A stretch of 64,000 nt of DNA from Streptomyces coacervatus. GTDB taxonomy: Bacteria > Actinomycetota > Actinomycetes > Streptomycetales > Streptomycetaceae. Location: contig NZ_JARHTP010000032.1 in NCBI RefSeq assembly GCF_029223485.1, positions 16,159-80,158 of the forward strand. Direction: 5' to 3'. The notes beneath the pieces are model-generated. The model was given only the letters and a program-made list of their open reading frames with translations. It was not told where the DNA came from and made no database searches. Shown here piece after piece: positions 49,415 to 63,996 of the stretch (position 1 is the first letter of the stretch; each line of letters starts with the position of its first letter). The position numbers were made by a program, and so were the translations under genes.

Positions 49415-50254
49415 TCAGCCGACCTGGGGGTCGCCCTTCGTATACGTCAGGCGCTCGACCGCGCCTGGCTGGAAGTCGTCCTCGATCTTCTTTCCGTTGA
49501 CGTAGAGCTGGATCGCGCCCGCGTCGCCGAGGACGAGGTTGATCTTCTCGCTGTCCTGGAAGGTCTTGGAGTCGCCCTGCTTGAGGAGTCCGTCGAAGAG
49601 AAGCCGGCCGTTGTGGTCCTTGGCCGAGATCCAGCTGCGGCCGTCGGCGGCGCTGACCTGGACGGTCACCTTGTCCTGGGGCGCGGCCGCGATGGCGCTG
49701 TCCGAGGGGTTGGACTTCGGGTTGTCGGACTTGCTGCTCTTGGGCGTGGGCTTGGCCGACTTGCTGGTCGAGGGGGTGGATCCCTCGGCGACCTGCGTCT
49801 TCGCACCGCCGTCGTCGCCGCCCTTGAACGCGGTGAACCCGACGAAGCCGACCACGGCGACGATCGCGGCGACCATGGCCGCGGTCCAGTTGGGCCCGCG
49901 CCGCTCGGGGCGGATGCGTTCCGCCTCGAAGAGGGGGGCCGCCGGGGTCGGCGCCGGACGGCCGCCGTGCTCGGCGTCGTACCGCGCGACCAGCGGGGCC
50001 GGATCGAGGTGGACAGCCTTGGCCAGGGTCCGGATGTGGCCGCGGGCGTAGACGTCGCCACCGCAGGGGGCGAAGTCGTCCGCCTCGATGGCGTGCACGA
50101 TGGCGATGCGGACCCGGGTGGCGTTGGTGACGTCCTCGACGGTCAGCCCGGCGTCGAGACGCGCCTGTTTGAGGGCGCGGCCGACGGAGAGGCGGGCTGC
50201 CTCACGGTCGTCTTCGAACGGACGCTCGTCTTCAGGGGAGTTGCCGATGGACAC
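49415..50254 (-). CDS. RodZ-like membrane protein with HTH and DUF4115 domains
   Basis: 279 residues. The cytoplasmic HTH_25 domain (GRALKQARLDAGLTVEDVTNAT, shortened; RGHIRTLAKAVHLDP) leads to one membrane segment (AAMVAAIVAVVGFVGFTAF). A Ser/Lys/Pro-rich linker and an extracytoplasmic beta domain follow (VQVSAADGRSWISAKDHNG). This is the plan of RodZ, which links MreB to the wall machinery. GTG at 50254. The 245 bp up to ftsK show nothing distinct. Confidence 0.83.
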   Translation of the reverse strand: MSIGNSPEDERPFEDDREAARLSVGRALKQARLDAGLTVEDVTNATRVRIAIVHAIEADDFAPCGGDVYARGHIRTLAKAVHLDPAPLVARYDAEHGGRPAPTPAAPLFEAERIRPERRGPNWTAAMVAAIVAVVGFVGFTAFKGGDDGGAKTQVAEGSTPSTSKSAKPTPKSSKSDNPKSNPSDSAIAAAPQDKVTVQVSAADGRSWISAKDHNGRLLFDGLLKQGDSKTFQDSEKINLVLGDAGAIQLYVNGKKIEDDFQPGAVERLTYTKGDPQVG

Positions 50255-50499
50255 GGGGGCGCCTTTCGAGCGTTTAAGCCACCTGTGCTGGAGGTTCAGT
50301 CTATGGGGGGTGCGAAAGGGTGGGGCAACCGGGCGGTCGGACTTTGTAGCCCATCGGAATGGCCGGACACACCGATGGTGGGGTGCGCGCTTGTCGCTTC
50401 CCTCAACTTGACGTACGCGGAAGGGAAACGGTTGCTCAATGATCCCTTACGGGTGAGTCACGATCGGACATCGGCGACCCACCCGCTCGGCGCTCTTCC

Positions 50500-53223
50500 T
50501 CAAGCCTCCCCGCGGATCACCGCGAGCACGCCGTCCAGCTCATCAGGCTTCACAAGAACGTCACGAGCCTTCGACCCCTCGCTCGGCCCGACGACGCCTC
50601 TGGATTCCATGAGGTCCATGAGCCGCCCGGCCTTGGCGAAGCCGACGCGCAGCTTGCGCTGGAGCATGGACGTCGACCCGAACTGTGTGGACACCACCAG
50701 CTCGGCCGCCTGGCACAGCAGGTCGAGGTCGTCGCCGATCTCCTCGTCGATCTCCTTCTTCTGCTTGGTGCCCACGGTGACGTCGTCCCGGAAGACGGGC
50801 GCCATCTGGTCCTTGCAGTGCTGGACGATCGCCGCGACCTCGTCCTCGGTCACGAAGGCGCCCTGCATACGGGTCGGCTTGTTGGCCCCCATCGGCAGGA
50901 ACAGCCCGTCGCCCTTGCCGATCAGCTTCTCGGCGCCCGGCTGGTCGAGGATGACGCGCGAGTCCGCGAGCGAGGATGTGGCGAAGGCGAGCCGCGAGGG
51001 CACGTTCGCCTTGATCAGACCGGTGACGACGTCGACCGACGGCCGCTGCGTGGCCAGCACCAGGTGGATGCCGGCCGCGCGCGCGAGCTGCGTGATGCGC
51101 ACGATCGCGTCCTCGACGTCCCTCGGCGCGACCATCATCAGGTCGGCGAGCTCGTCGACGATCACCAGCAGGTACGGGTACGGCTGCAGCTCCCGCTCGC
51201 TGCCTTCGGGGAGCTTCACCTTGCCGTTGCGGATGGCCTCGTTGAAGTCGTCGATGTGCCGGAATCCGAACGCGGCCAGGTCGTCGTACCGAAGATCCAT
51301 TTCCCGTACGACCCACTGGAGCGCCTCGGCGGCCCTCTTCGGGTTGGTGATGATCGGCGTGATCAGGTGCGGGATGCCCTCGTAGGCGGTCAGCTCGACC
51401 CGCTTGGGGTCGACGAGGACCATACGGACGTCCTCGGGAGTTGCGCGGACCATGATTGACGTAATCAGGCAGTTAATGCACGACGATTTACCGGAACCGG
51501 TGGCTCCGGCCACGAGGACGTGCGGCATCTTCGCAAGGTTGGCCATCACATAGCCGCCCTCGACGTCCTTGCCGAGCGCGACCAGCATCGGATGGTCGTC
51601 CTCGGCGGCCGCCGCCAGGCGCAGCACGTCGCCGAGGTTGACCATCTCGCGGTCGGTGTTCGGGATTTCGATGCCGACCGCGGACTTGCCGGGGATCGGG
51701 CTGATGATCCGCACATCCGGGCTAGCCACGGCGTATGCGATGTTCTTGGTCAGCGCGGTGATCCGCTCGACCTTCACGGCGGGGCCGAGCTCGACCTCGT
51801 AGCGCGTGACCGTCGGTCCGCGCGTGAAGCCCGTGACGGCGGCGTCGACCTTGAACTCGGAGAACACGTTCGTGAGCGAGGCGACCACCGCGTCGTTGGC
51901 CGCGCTGCGCGCCTTGCCGGGGCCGCCGCGCGTGAGCAGGTCGAGCGAGGGCAGCGAGTACGTGATGTCGCCGGACAGCTGGAGCTGCTCGGCGCGCGCG
52001 GGCAGGTCGCCGGGCGCCTCGGGCGCGGGCTTGGTGAGATCCGCGACCTCGACCTTCAGCTTCTCCTGCCTGGGCCGCGCGGCCGGGACGGCCTTCGGAG
52101 CCGGCGTCGGTGTCGGTGTGCTCTCCTCGCGATCCCCGACGCTCACACCCTGGGTGAGGTCGGCGACGATCGGCGAGGGCGGCATACCGTGCATGACGGC
52201 GCCGTCGAGCGCGGCAGCCGCGGCAGCCGCGACGTCCACGGCGTCCATCTGGCGCTGCATGTCGGGCTGCGGCACCGCGGACCTCCGCGGGCGGCCACGA
52301 CGCCGCGAGAGAGCCTCCTGCTCCGCGCTGTCGGGGTCGTACGACTCCGGGGCCGGACCGCTCCTGCGGGTGCGCGCGGGCAGCGCCTCGCGCCACTGGT
52401 CGTCGTAACGCTGCTCTTCCTCGGTGAGCTCGTCCTCCTCCGGGTCGTGCAGGATGCCGAGCTTCACGCCGAGCAGCCGCAGCCGCTGCGGGATGGCGTT
52501 GACCGGAGTGGCCGTGACGACGAGCAGACCGAAGATCGTCAGCAGCACGAGCAGAGGTACAGCGAGGACATCGCCCATCGTGTACGTCAGCGGGGTCGCC
52601 GCCGCCCAGCCAATGAGGCCGCCGGCGTCCCTTATCGCCTGCATGCCCGCGCTGCGCGCGGGCGCGCCGCAGGCGATGTGGACCTGGCCGAGCACACCGA
52701 TGACGAGCGCGGACAGGCCGATCACGATGCGGCCGTTGGCCTCGGGCTGCTCGGGGTGCCGGATGAAGCGCACGGCGATGACCGCGAGCAGGATCGGCAC
52801 GAGCAGGTCGAGGCGGCCGAAGGCGCCGGTCACCAGGATCTCGACGAGGTCGCCGACGGGGCCGCGCAGATCGGCCCAGGTACCCGCGGCGACGATCAGC
52901 GCGATACCGAACAGCAGCAGGGCGATGCCGTCCTTGCGGTGCGCGGGGTCGAGGTTCTTAGCGCCGTTCCCTATGCCACGGAACACGGCGCCGACGGCGT
53001 GCGCGACGCCCAGCCAGAGGGCGCGCACGAGCTTGTAGATGCCGCCGGTCGGATTCGGCGCCGGCTTCGGGGGCGGCGCCGACTTCTTCGCCGCGGCCTT
53101 CTTGGCAGGCGCCTTCTTCGCCGGCGCCCTTTTCGCCGGCGCCCTTTTCGCGGCGGCCTTCTTCGCCGGAGCCGCCGCCTTCTTCGCGGGCTGCTTCTTG
53201 GCAGCGGAGGGACGTGAGGCCAT
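50500..53223 (-). CDS. ftsK: DNA translocase FtsK/SpoIIIE
   Basis: 907 residues. A Lys/Ala/Pro-rich N-terminal 50 residues with repeated APAKK/APAKR units is followed by four to five membrane segments (about 90-260), an Arg/Glu/Pro linker and the motor. Walker A is VAGATGSGKSSCINCL and Walker B LLVIVDELADLMM. The C-terminal gamma winged helix has STQFGSTSMLQRKLRVGFAK (shortened), used to read oriented DNA motifs. In Streptomyces it moves chromosomes during sporulation septation. ATG at 53223; the upstream frame to 53259 is unlikely. Confidence 0.95.
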   Translation of the reverse strand: MASRPSAAKKQPAKKAAAPAKKAAAKRAPAKRAPAKKAPAKKAAAKKSAPPPKPAPNPTGGIYKLVRALWLGVAHAVGAVFRGIGNGAKNLDPAHRKDGIALLLFGIALIVAAGTWADLRGPVGDLVEILVTGAFGRLDLLVPILLAVIAVRFIRHPEQPEANGRIVIGLSALVIGVLGQVHIACGAPARSAGMQAIRDAGGLIGWAAATPLTYTMGDVLAVPLLVLLTIFGLLVVTATPVNAIPQRLRLLGVKLGILHDPEEDELTEEEQRYDDQWREALPARTRRSGPAPESYDPDSAEQEALSRRRGRPRRSAVPQPDMQRQMDAVDVAAAAAAALDGAVMHGMPPSPIVADLTQGVSVGDREESTPTPTPAPKAVPAARPRQEKLKVEVADLTKPAPEAPGDLPARAEQLQLSGDITYSLPSLDLLTRGGPGKARSAANDAVVASLTNVFSEFKVDAAVTGFTRGPTVTRYEVELGPAVKVERITALTKNIAYAVASPDVRIISPIPGKSAVGIEIPNTDREMVNLGDVLRLAAAAEDDHPMLVALGKDVEGGYVMANLAKMPHVLVAGATGSGKSSCINCLITSIMVRATPEDVRMVLVDPKRVELTAYEGIPHLITPIITNPKRAAEALQWVVREMDLRYDDLAAFGFRHIDDFNEAIRNGKVKLPEGSERELQPYPYLLVIVDELADLMMVAPRDVEDAIVRITQLARAAGIHLVLATQRPSVDVVTGLIKANVPSRLAFATSSLADSRVILDQPGAEKLIGKGDGLFLPMGANKPTRMQGAFVTEDEVAAIVQHCKDQMAPVFRDDVTVGTKQKKEIDEEIGDDLDLLCQAAELVVSTQFGSTSMLQRKLRVGFAKAGRLMDLMESRGVVGPSEGSKARDVLVKPDELDGVLAVIRGEA

Positions 53224-53347
53224 AGGTGTGAGGTTACCGGTGGAGACGGCAGCGGACACGTGTGCCTACTGCTTCACCCGTTCGTGTCGCCCCGGAGCGG
53301 GCGCGGAGCTGACGCGTCCTCATGGGCAACTGGACCGCGCCCGAAGG

Positions 53348-54031
53348 TCAGTTCTGCGAAGGGACCGACGATGCGCTGCCGGCGCCCGGCTCCAAGGCGT
53401 CCAGGGCCCGCCGCAATCCCGTGAGTTTGCGTTCGAGATGAGCCGCAGTTGCCACGGCCGCCGCATCCGCCGACTCGTCGTCCAGCTGCTTGGAGAGCGC
53501 CTCGGCCTGCTCCTCGACCGCCGCGAGCCGCGCCGACAGCTCGGCGAGCAGGCTGGCGGGCTCCTTGGTCTCGCCGACCGCGGCCTTGCCGCCACCGCCC
53601 TCCAACTGGAGCCGCAGCAGCGCCGCCTGCTCCCGCAGCTGGCAGTTCTTCATGTACAGCTCGACGAACACCGAGACCTTCGCGCGCAGCACCCACGGGT
53701 CGAACGGCTTGGAGATGTAGTCCACCGCGCCCGCCGCGTACCCACGGAAGGTGTGGTGCGGGCCGTGGTTGATCGCGGTGAGGAAGATGATCGGGATGTC
53801 CCGGGTCCGCTCTCGCCGCTTGATGTGCGCAGCTGTTTCGAAACCGTCCATTCCCGGCATCTGGACATCCAGCAGAATGACCGCGAAGTCGTCCGTGAGC
53901 AGTGCTTTGAGCGCTTCCTCCCCGGACGATGCCCGCACCAGCGTCTGATCGAGCGCGGAGAGGATGGCCTCCAGCGCAAGCAGATTCTCCGGCCGGTCAT
54001 CGACCAGGAGGATCTTGGCCTTCTGCACCAT
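53348..54031 (-). CDS. osaB: Response regulator OsaB (receiver plus coiled coil)
   Basis: 227 residues. The receiver domain has ILLVDDRPENLLALEAIL, the phospho-acceptor Asp in VILLDVQMPGMDGFE and the Lys in DYISKPFDPW. Instead of a DNA-binding domain, a coiled-coil C-terminus follows (SLLAELSARLAAVEEQAEALSK). In S. coelicolor OsaB is the partner of OsaA and is needed for growth and sporulation at high osmolarity. ATG at 54031. It lies 244 bp downstream of osaA. Confidence 0.88.
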   Translation of the reverse strand: MVQKAKILLVDDRPENLLALEAILSALDQTLVRASSGEEALKALLTDDFAVILLDVQMPGMDGFETAAHIKRRERTRDIPIIFLTAINHGPHHTFRGYAAGAVDYISKPFDPWVLRAKVSVFVELYMKNCQLREQAALLRLQLEGGGGKAAVGETKEPASLLAELSARLAAVEEQAEALSKQLDDESADAAAVATAAHLERKLTGLRRALDALEPGAGSASSVPSQN

Positions 54032-54275
54032 GGCCCGCCCTCCTCGCCCCGGATGTGCACCGGGCGCCGCCCCTGGGGACGACTCCCTTTCGCCGCCCGT
54101 CCTTGTGCCGGTCATCGTAGCCGCACCCCGCCCGTCGACACACCCTGTCACCGCGATGTCACTGTGCACGTAGCAGAAACGTAGCGGGAGACCAGAAGGT
54201 TCCCCGAATCCCGTACTTCTACACGGCTTCGGCCACACTGAGTCAGCAACTCCGCGTGAACATCGATGGTTCCCG

Positions 54276-59747
<5,472 letters not shown>

Positions 59748-59770
59748 TGTGTCCCTCCCGCAGGGGTCGA

Positions 59771-59827
59771 CCGTTACTGCTGTGCTCCGGTACTACTGCT
59801 CGACGTACCCGTTACTGCTGCGCATTT
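59771..59827. repeat. Three 19-bp-phased direct repeats upstream of osaA
   Basis: TACTGCT occurs at 59775, 59794 and 59813, exactly 19 bp apart. The outer copies share the longer CCGTTACTGCTG. They begin 28 bp upstream of the osaA start codon, so they are in its leader or promoter. A candidate regulator-binding array. Confidence 0.5.
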
Positions 59828-60024
59828 CTGCCGGATATACCAGGCCGCACCACGGGCTGCTGCCCACAGGACGCGGCACACACTCAGCCTGCCCGGACCT
59901 TCACAAGAAGCTTGCCCAGTGTTTCACCCTGCCTGAACCCGGCCATAACAGTTCGGCAGCTTCGCACATCGTCCGCACACCCTCTGGGCGTAAACACTGC
60001 AGACCGGCATCCGCATGGCCGTCG

Positions 60025-60039
60025 AAGGTAAGTAACCTT
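60025..60039. promoter_or_regulatory. Short dyad in the osaA-osaC spacer
   Basis: AAGGT-AAGTA-ACCTT, the most AT-rich point of the 376-bp divergent region and 85 bp before osaC. A GCGGCTG-TC-CAGCCGC dyad lies just to its right. No clear sigma-B type -10 (GGGTAY) was found in good position. The rest of the spacer is unassigned. Confidence 0.3.
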
Positions 60040-60123
60040 GCATGCGGCTGTCCAGCCGCGCCGGTCCGTCCGGCCTGGGCGGTGGCACGAGTACGAGCGG
60101 GCATCGGAGGGGCGGCCGCACAC

Positions 60124-62877
60124 ATGACCACCGGACTGATCCCGGGGGGACAGCCCCCGGACCCCCGGCCGACGGGCGGTCTGCCGCATCAGCGGCACGA
60201 GCCGGTCGGCCAGGCAGCCCTGCCCGTCGACAACCGGACTAGGAGTTCTGTGATCACCGCGCGCGCGGCCGCCAGCTTCGAGCCCGTCGGACGATCCGTA
60301 GCGACCGCCCGCTCATTCGTCCGCGACACCCTCCAAGGTTGGGGCTTCGCCGACATCGTCGACGACGCCGTGGTCCTCACCAGCGAGTTGGTCACCAACG
60401 CCGTGGTGCACGCGGGCACCTCAGCGGACGTCCTGTGTCTGCGCAGCGACGAAGGCGTACGGATCGAGGTGGCCGACCGCTACCCGGAACGCGAGATCCC
60501 CCTCCAGGGGCATCCCGTCAACATGGGCAGCCCCGACCGCGAGGGCGGCCGCGGACTCCAGCTGTGCGCCGCACTCGCCGGCCGCTGGGGCGTCGAGTAC
60601 ACCCCCACGCACAAGCAGGTCTGGTTCCAACTCGACCTCCCCGAGCGCGCGGTGGGCACCCGCGCGGCCGGCCCGTCCCTCCCCGCCGACCTCCTTCCGC
60701 TCGCCGACGGCCGGGTTCGCGTCGCGGTCGTCCAGATCGACCGGGGCGGCTCCATCACCTCGTGGAACGAAGACGCGGATGAACTCTTCGGCTACCCCTC
60801 CGAACAGGTGATCGGAAAGCCCCTTACCGATCTCGCCGCATGGCCGCACACCCCGGGCACCAGCACCGGAATCGCAGAGGCGCTCCAACTCTCCCGCTGG
60901 GAAGGCAGTTACGGCATAAGAGGCGCCAACGGGCGCGTCACGCCCGTGTACGCCTCCCACCTACGGGTCCGCGACACGGGCGGCGAGCCGTCCACGGTCT
61001 GCCTCCTCGTGCGGGACCACGAACGGGCCGTCCTGCAGACCCCGTTGCGCATCCCGGCCTCCGACACGGCATCCGCCGCCGACGGTCAGAGCACCGACCC
61101 CTTCGAGGTGTTCATCGGCTCGCCGGCCCCGGACGACCTCGACGGCCTCCTGCAGCGCACGGTGGAGCGCGCCCGCGACATGCTCGACGCCGACTCCGCC
61201 TTCCTGCTCCTTGCGACCGACGACGAAACCGAGTTGGAGGTCCGCGCCTCCACGGGCCTGCCCTCCGCCCGACAGCGCTTCGCGCGCGTGCCCGTCGAGG
61301 CGGGCCCCGGCCGCTACGGATCGGCCCGCATGCCGGCCGTCCACGACGACCTCACGGCCGTCCCCGGCGCCGTCCCGCTCCTCAGCGGCACCGGTATGCG
61401 TTCGGTCGTCACGGTCCCCCTGAAGGTCGAGGGCCGCCTCACCGGCTCCCTCGGCGTGGCGGCCGAAAGCCCCGGCAGATACTCCAACGAGGAGGCTCTG
61501 CGCCTCCAATTCGCCGCCGACCGCATCGCGTTGGCCGTCGAGTCGGCGCGCCTGGGCGAACTGGAACGCCTGCGCCGCGGCTCGCTCAGCTTCCTCGTCG
61601 AGGCCTCCGACCTCCTCGCCGGCACTCTGGACCGCGACCAGACCCTGGCCCTGATGGCCCAGATGACGGTCCCCACGCTCGCCACCTGGTGCGCCGTCTA
61701 CACGATCGCGGACCAGGCCTCCGAGCCCTACCTGTCGTACGTCCTGCACGAGGACGAGGAACTCATCGACGGCATCAAGTCGTTGCTCTCGAAGGTCCCC
61801 CCGCCCGACCCGGTACCGACGCCCGGTGCCCGCGTCTGGTCGGCCCCCGGCGAGGTCGCCCACCAGGCGGCCCTGCGCAGCTCCATGCGCAGTCTCGGCC
61901 TGAGCGGCGGCCCCACCCACCAGATCGCCTCGGGAATCGGCCCCACGCTCGCCACAGCCTCCGCGGTCGGCGGCGAAACAGTCGTACTCCCCCTGGTGGC
62001 CCGCAACCGAGTCATCGGCATGCTGACCCTCGGCAAGCCCACCGACGAACACTTCCGCCAGGAAATCCTGGAACTGGCCGAGGACTTGAGCCGCCGGGCA
62101 GCCCTCGCCCTCGACAACGCCCGCCTGTACTCGGAGCGCACGGCCATCAGCCAGTCCCTCCAGCGCAGCCTCCTGCCCCCGGAACTCCCGGAAATCGGCG
62201 GCGTGGAGGTCGAGGTCATCTACCGCGCGGCCGGCGAGGGCAACGAGGTCGGCGGCGACTTCTACGACCTCTTCCCGATCAGCGACGGCGCCTACGGCTT
62301 CGCCATCGGCGACGTCTGCGGTACGGGCCCCAACGCGGCGGCGGTCACGGGCCTGGCCCGGCACGCGCTCCGCCTCCTGGCCCGCGAGGGCCTCAGCGGC
62401 CCGGCGGTCCTGGAGCGGCTGAACTCGGCCATTCTCGACGAGGGCGCCCGCAGCCGCTTCCTGACCCTCCTCTACGGCGAGCTCCGGCCGCAGGAGGACG
62501 GCAGCGCGGAACTGAAGGTGGTCTGCGCCGGCCACCCCCTCCCGCTCCGCCTGCGCCAGGACGGCACGGTCGAACCGGCCGCCGAGCCCCAGCCGCTCCT
62601 GGGCGTCATGGAGGACCTGGAGCTCTACGAGCAGACGGTCACCCTGGACCCGGGCGACGTCCTCCTGTGCGTCACGGACGGCGTCACGGAGCGCCGTGAG
62701 GGCACACGCATGCTGGGCGACGACGGCCTCACCGACGTCCTCACGACCTGCACGGGCCTGACGGCGGGTGCGGTCGCCGCTCGCATCATGCGCGCGGTGG
62801 AGCGCTTCGCATCCGACGCCCCGTCCGACGACATGGCGATTCTGGCGATGCGAGTCCCTGGGCTCCACAAGGACTGA
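60124..62877 (+). CDS. osaC: OsaC: RsbW-like kinase, PAS, GAF and PP2C phosphatase protein
   Basis: 917 residues. Domain order: anti-sigma-type ATPase (VVLTSELVTNAVVHAG at 82-97, EGGRGLQLCAALAG), PAS (about 195-300), two GAF domains (about 330-475 and 490-670), then SpoIIE-type PP2C phosphatase with EVGGDFYDLF (708-717), CGTGPNAA and SDDMAILAMR (901-910). All acidic metal residues appear present. In S. coelicolor OsaC limits sigma-B after osmotic shock. It is divergent from osaA. ATG at 60124; an in-frame region upstream lacks family features. Confidence 0.92.
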   Translation: MTTGLIPGGQPPDPRPTGGLPHQRHEPVGQAALPVDNRTRSSVITARAAASFEPVGRSVATARSFVRDTLQGWGFADIVDDAVVLTSELVTNAVVHAGTSADVLCLRSDEGVRIEVADRYPEREIPLQGHPVNMGSPDREGGRGLQLCAALAGRWGVEYTPTHKQVWFQLDLPERAVGTRAAGPSLPADLLPLADGRVRVAVVQIDRGGSITSWNEDADELFGYPSEQVIGKPLTDLAAWPHTPGTSTGIAEALQLSRWEGSYGIRGANGRVTPVYASHLRVRDTGGEPSTVCLLVRDHERAVLQTPLRIPASDTASAADGQSTDPFEVFIGSPAPDDLDGLLQRTVERARDMLDADSAFLLLATDDETELEVRASTGLPSARQRFARVPVEAGPGRYGSARMPAVHDDLTAVPGAVPLLSGTGMRSVVTVPLKVEGRLTGSLGVAAESPGRYSNEEALRLQFAADRIALAVESARLGELERLRRGSLSFLVEASDLLAGTLDRDQTLALMAQMTVPTLATWCAVYTIADQASEPYLSYVLHEDEELIDGIKSLLSKVPPPDPVPTPGARVWSAPGEVAHQAALRSSMRSLGLSGGPTHQIASGIGPTLATASAVGGETVVLPLVARNRVIGMLTLGKPTDEHFRQEILELAEDLSRRAALALDNARLYSERTAISQSLQRSLLPPELPEIGGVEVEVIYRAAGEGNEVGGDFYDLFPISDGAYGFAIGDVCGTGPNAAAVTGLARHALRLLAREGLSGPAVLERLNSAILDEGARSRFLTLLYGELRPQEDGSAELKVVCAGHPLPLRLRQDGTVEPAAEPQPLLGVMEDLELYEQTVTLDPGDVLLCVTDGVTERREGTRMLGDDGLTDVLTTCTGLTAGAVAARIMRAVERFASDAPSDDMAILAMRVPGLHKD

Positions 62878-62895
62878 GAGGCGCGCGAGCACGAA

Positions 62896-62925
62896 AAAGG
62901 CCCCGCCCAATTGGGCGGGGCCTTT
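62896..62925. terminator. Bidirectional terminator of osaC and tRNA-Thr
   Basis: A perfect 30-bp palindrome with arms AAAGGCCCCGCCCAA and TTGGGCGGGGCCTTT. It has A/T flanks on both sides, so it can stop osaC reading rightward and the tRNA reading leftward. Confidence 0.9.
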
Positions 62926-62929
62926 CGAC

Positions 62930-63005
62930 TGGAGCCCCCAAACGGAATCGAACCGTTGACCTTCTCCTTACCATGGAGACGCTCTACCGACTGAGCTATA
63001 GGGGC
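62930..63005 (-). tRNA. tRNA-Thr (anticodon GGT)
   Basis: 76 nt including an encoded CCA end. The acceptor stem is GCCCCTA/TGGGGGC, the D arm GCTC-AGTCGGT-AGAGC, and the anticodon stem TCTCC/GGAGA holds the loop ATGGTAA with anticodon GGT. The T arm is AACGG-TTCGATT-CCGTT. All four arms pair. Confidence 0.96.
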
Positions 63006-63044
63006 CTGTTGCTCTGCGAGGTTTCCCTCGCGGCAACGGAATAG

Positions 63045-63074
63045 ATCATACCCCGAACACACACGTGTTCCCAA
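63045..63074 (-). promoter_or_regulatory. Promoter of tRNA-Thr
   Basis: Minus-strand TTGGGA, 18-nt spacer, TATGAT, placing the start near 63038, about 33 nt before the mature tRNA. Confidence 0.55.
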
Positions 63075-63100
63075 CCGCGTCGTCGAGTGCAGACCCCCGC

Positions 63101-63778
63101 TCAGAAGGCAGGCTCAAGCAATCCACCCAGCGCATTGCACGCGCCCACTATCCGCTGCATGTCCCGCTTCGTCAGCGCGGCGTCCACCGGCAGTGCGAGG
63201 GTCTCGTCGGCGGCCCGCTCGGTCTCCGGCAGCGCCACACACCGGCGGAATTCCGGCAGCCGGTGCACAGGCGTCTTCACCGGCACCCGGCACTCGACTC
63301 CCCTGGCCCGCACCGCCCGAGCAAAGGCATCCCGATCCGGCCGCCCGTTCCCCGGCACACGCACGACGTACTGCTGATAAGTGTGTCCGTCACCGCCATC
63401 GGGCGTCCGCACACCCCTCAACTTGGCGTCGAGATAAGCGGCCCGCTCCCTCCGCTGAGCGATCTCGTCGTACGGCGCCTCGGACTCCCCCTGCTCCAGC
63501 ACCAGAAGCCCGTGCCGCTGCCCCACACCGTGCAGCCGCGCGATGTCGGCCGGCCGACCGAAGCGGTGCACGACAACGACCGCCGCCGTCCGCGGAGTTA
63601 CGGCTGCTTCGACAGCGGCCGCGTCCAGGCAGTACGTCAGCGGATCTATGTCGGCGAACACCGGCAGCGCGCCGGCGAGGGCGACGGCTTCTGCGACCTC
63701 GGAGTTCCCGAAGGCCGGCACGACAACCTCGTCACCGACTCCGACGCCGGCGGCCCTGAGCATTGCAGCAGTACCCAT
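63101..63778 (-). pseudogene. Truncated DegT/DnrJ/EryC1-like protein lacking the PLP lysine
   Basis: 225 residues against about 370-400 for the family. It begins at the GTAAMLRAAGVGVGDEVVVPAF segment (shortened), which in full proteins lies near residue 50, and keeps FADIDPLTYCLD, the YQQYVVRV strand and the small C-terminal domain. The central block with the PLP Lys and its SFH-x-x-K motif is missing: the text runs directly from HGLLVLEQGESEAPYDE into the helix ERAAYLDAKL. Codon bias is still good, so it may be an expressed non-catalytic remnant. No clear ribosome binding site at ATG 63778. It lies just downstream of a 5S rRNA gene. Confidence 0.65.
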
Positions 63779-63827
63779 GCTTGGGATGGTTGTTGCGCAA
63801 CGTGAACTTCAAGTGACGGAGAACAAA

Positions 63828-63869
63828 AAAGGGTTGGACCCCGAACCGAAGTTCAGGATCCAACCCTTT
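63828..63869 (-). terminator. Terminator of the rRNA operon
   Basis: A fully paired 19-bp stem (two G-T pairs) capped by a TTCG tetraloop, followed on the minus strand by six T. It begins about 9 nt past the 5S 3' end. A classical intrinsic terminator, rare in Streptomyces. Confidence 0.92.
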
Positions 63870-63877
63870 GAATATTT

Positions 63878-63996
63878 GTTCGGCGGCGTCCTACTCTCCC
63901 ACAGGGTCCCCCCTGCAGTACCATCGGCGCTGTAAGGCTTAGCTTCCGGGTTCGGAATGTAACCGGGCGTTTCCCTCACGCTATAACCACCGAAAC
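63878..63996 (-). rRNA. rrf: 5S ribosomal RNA
   Basis: About 119 nt. On the minus strand it starts GTTTCGGTGGTTATAGCG, contains ACGCCCGGTTACATTCCGAA and GAAGCTAAGCC, and ends GGACGCCGCCGAAC, as in Streptomyces 5S. The 5' and 3' ends pair (GTTTCGGTGG with CCGCCGAAC). It marks the end of an rRNA operon whose 23S lies beyond the window. Confidence 0.95.
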
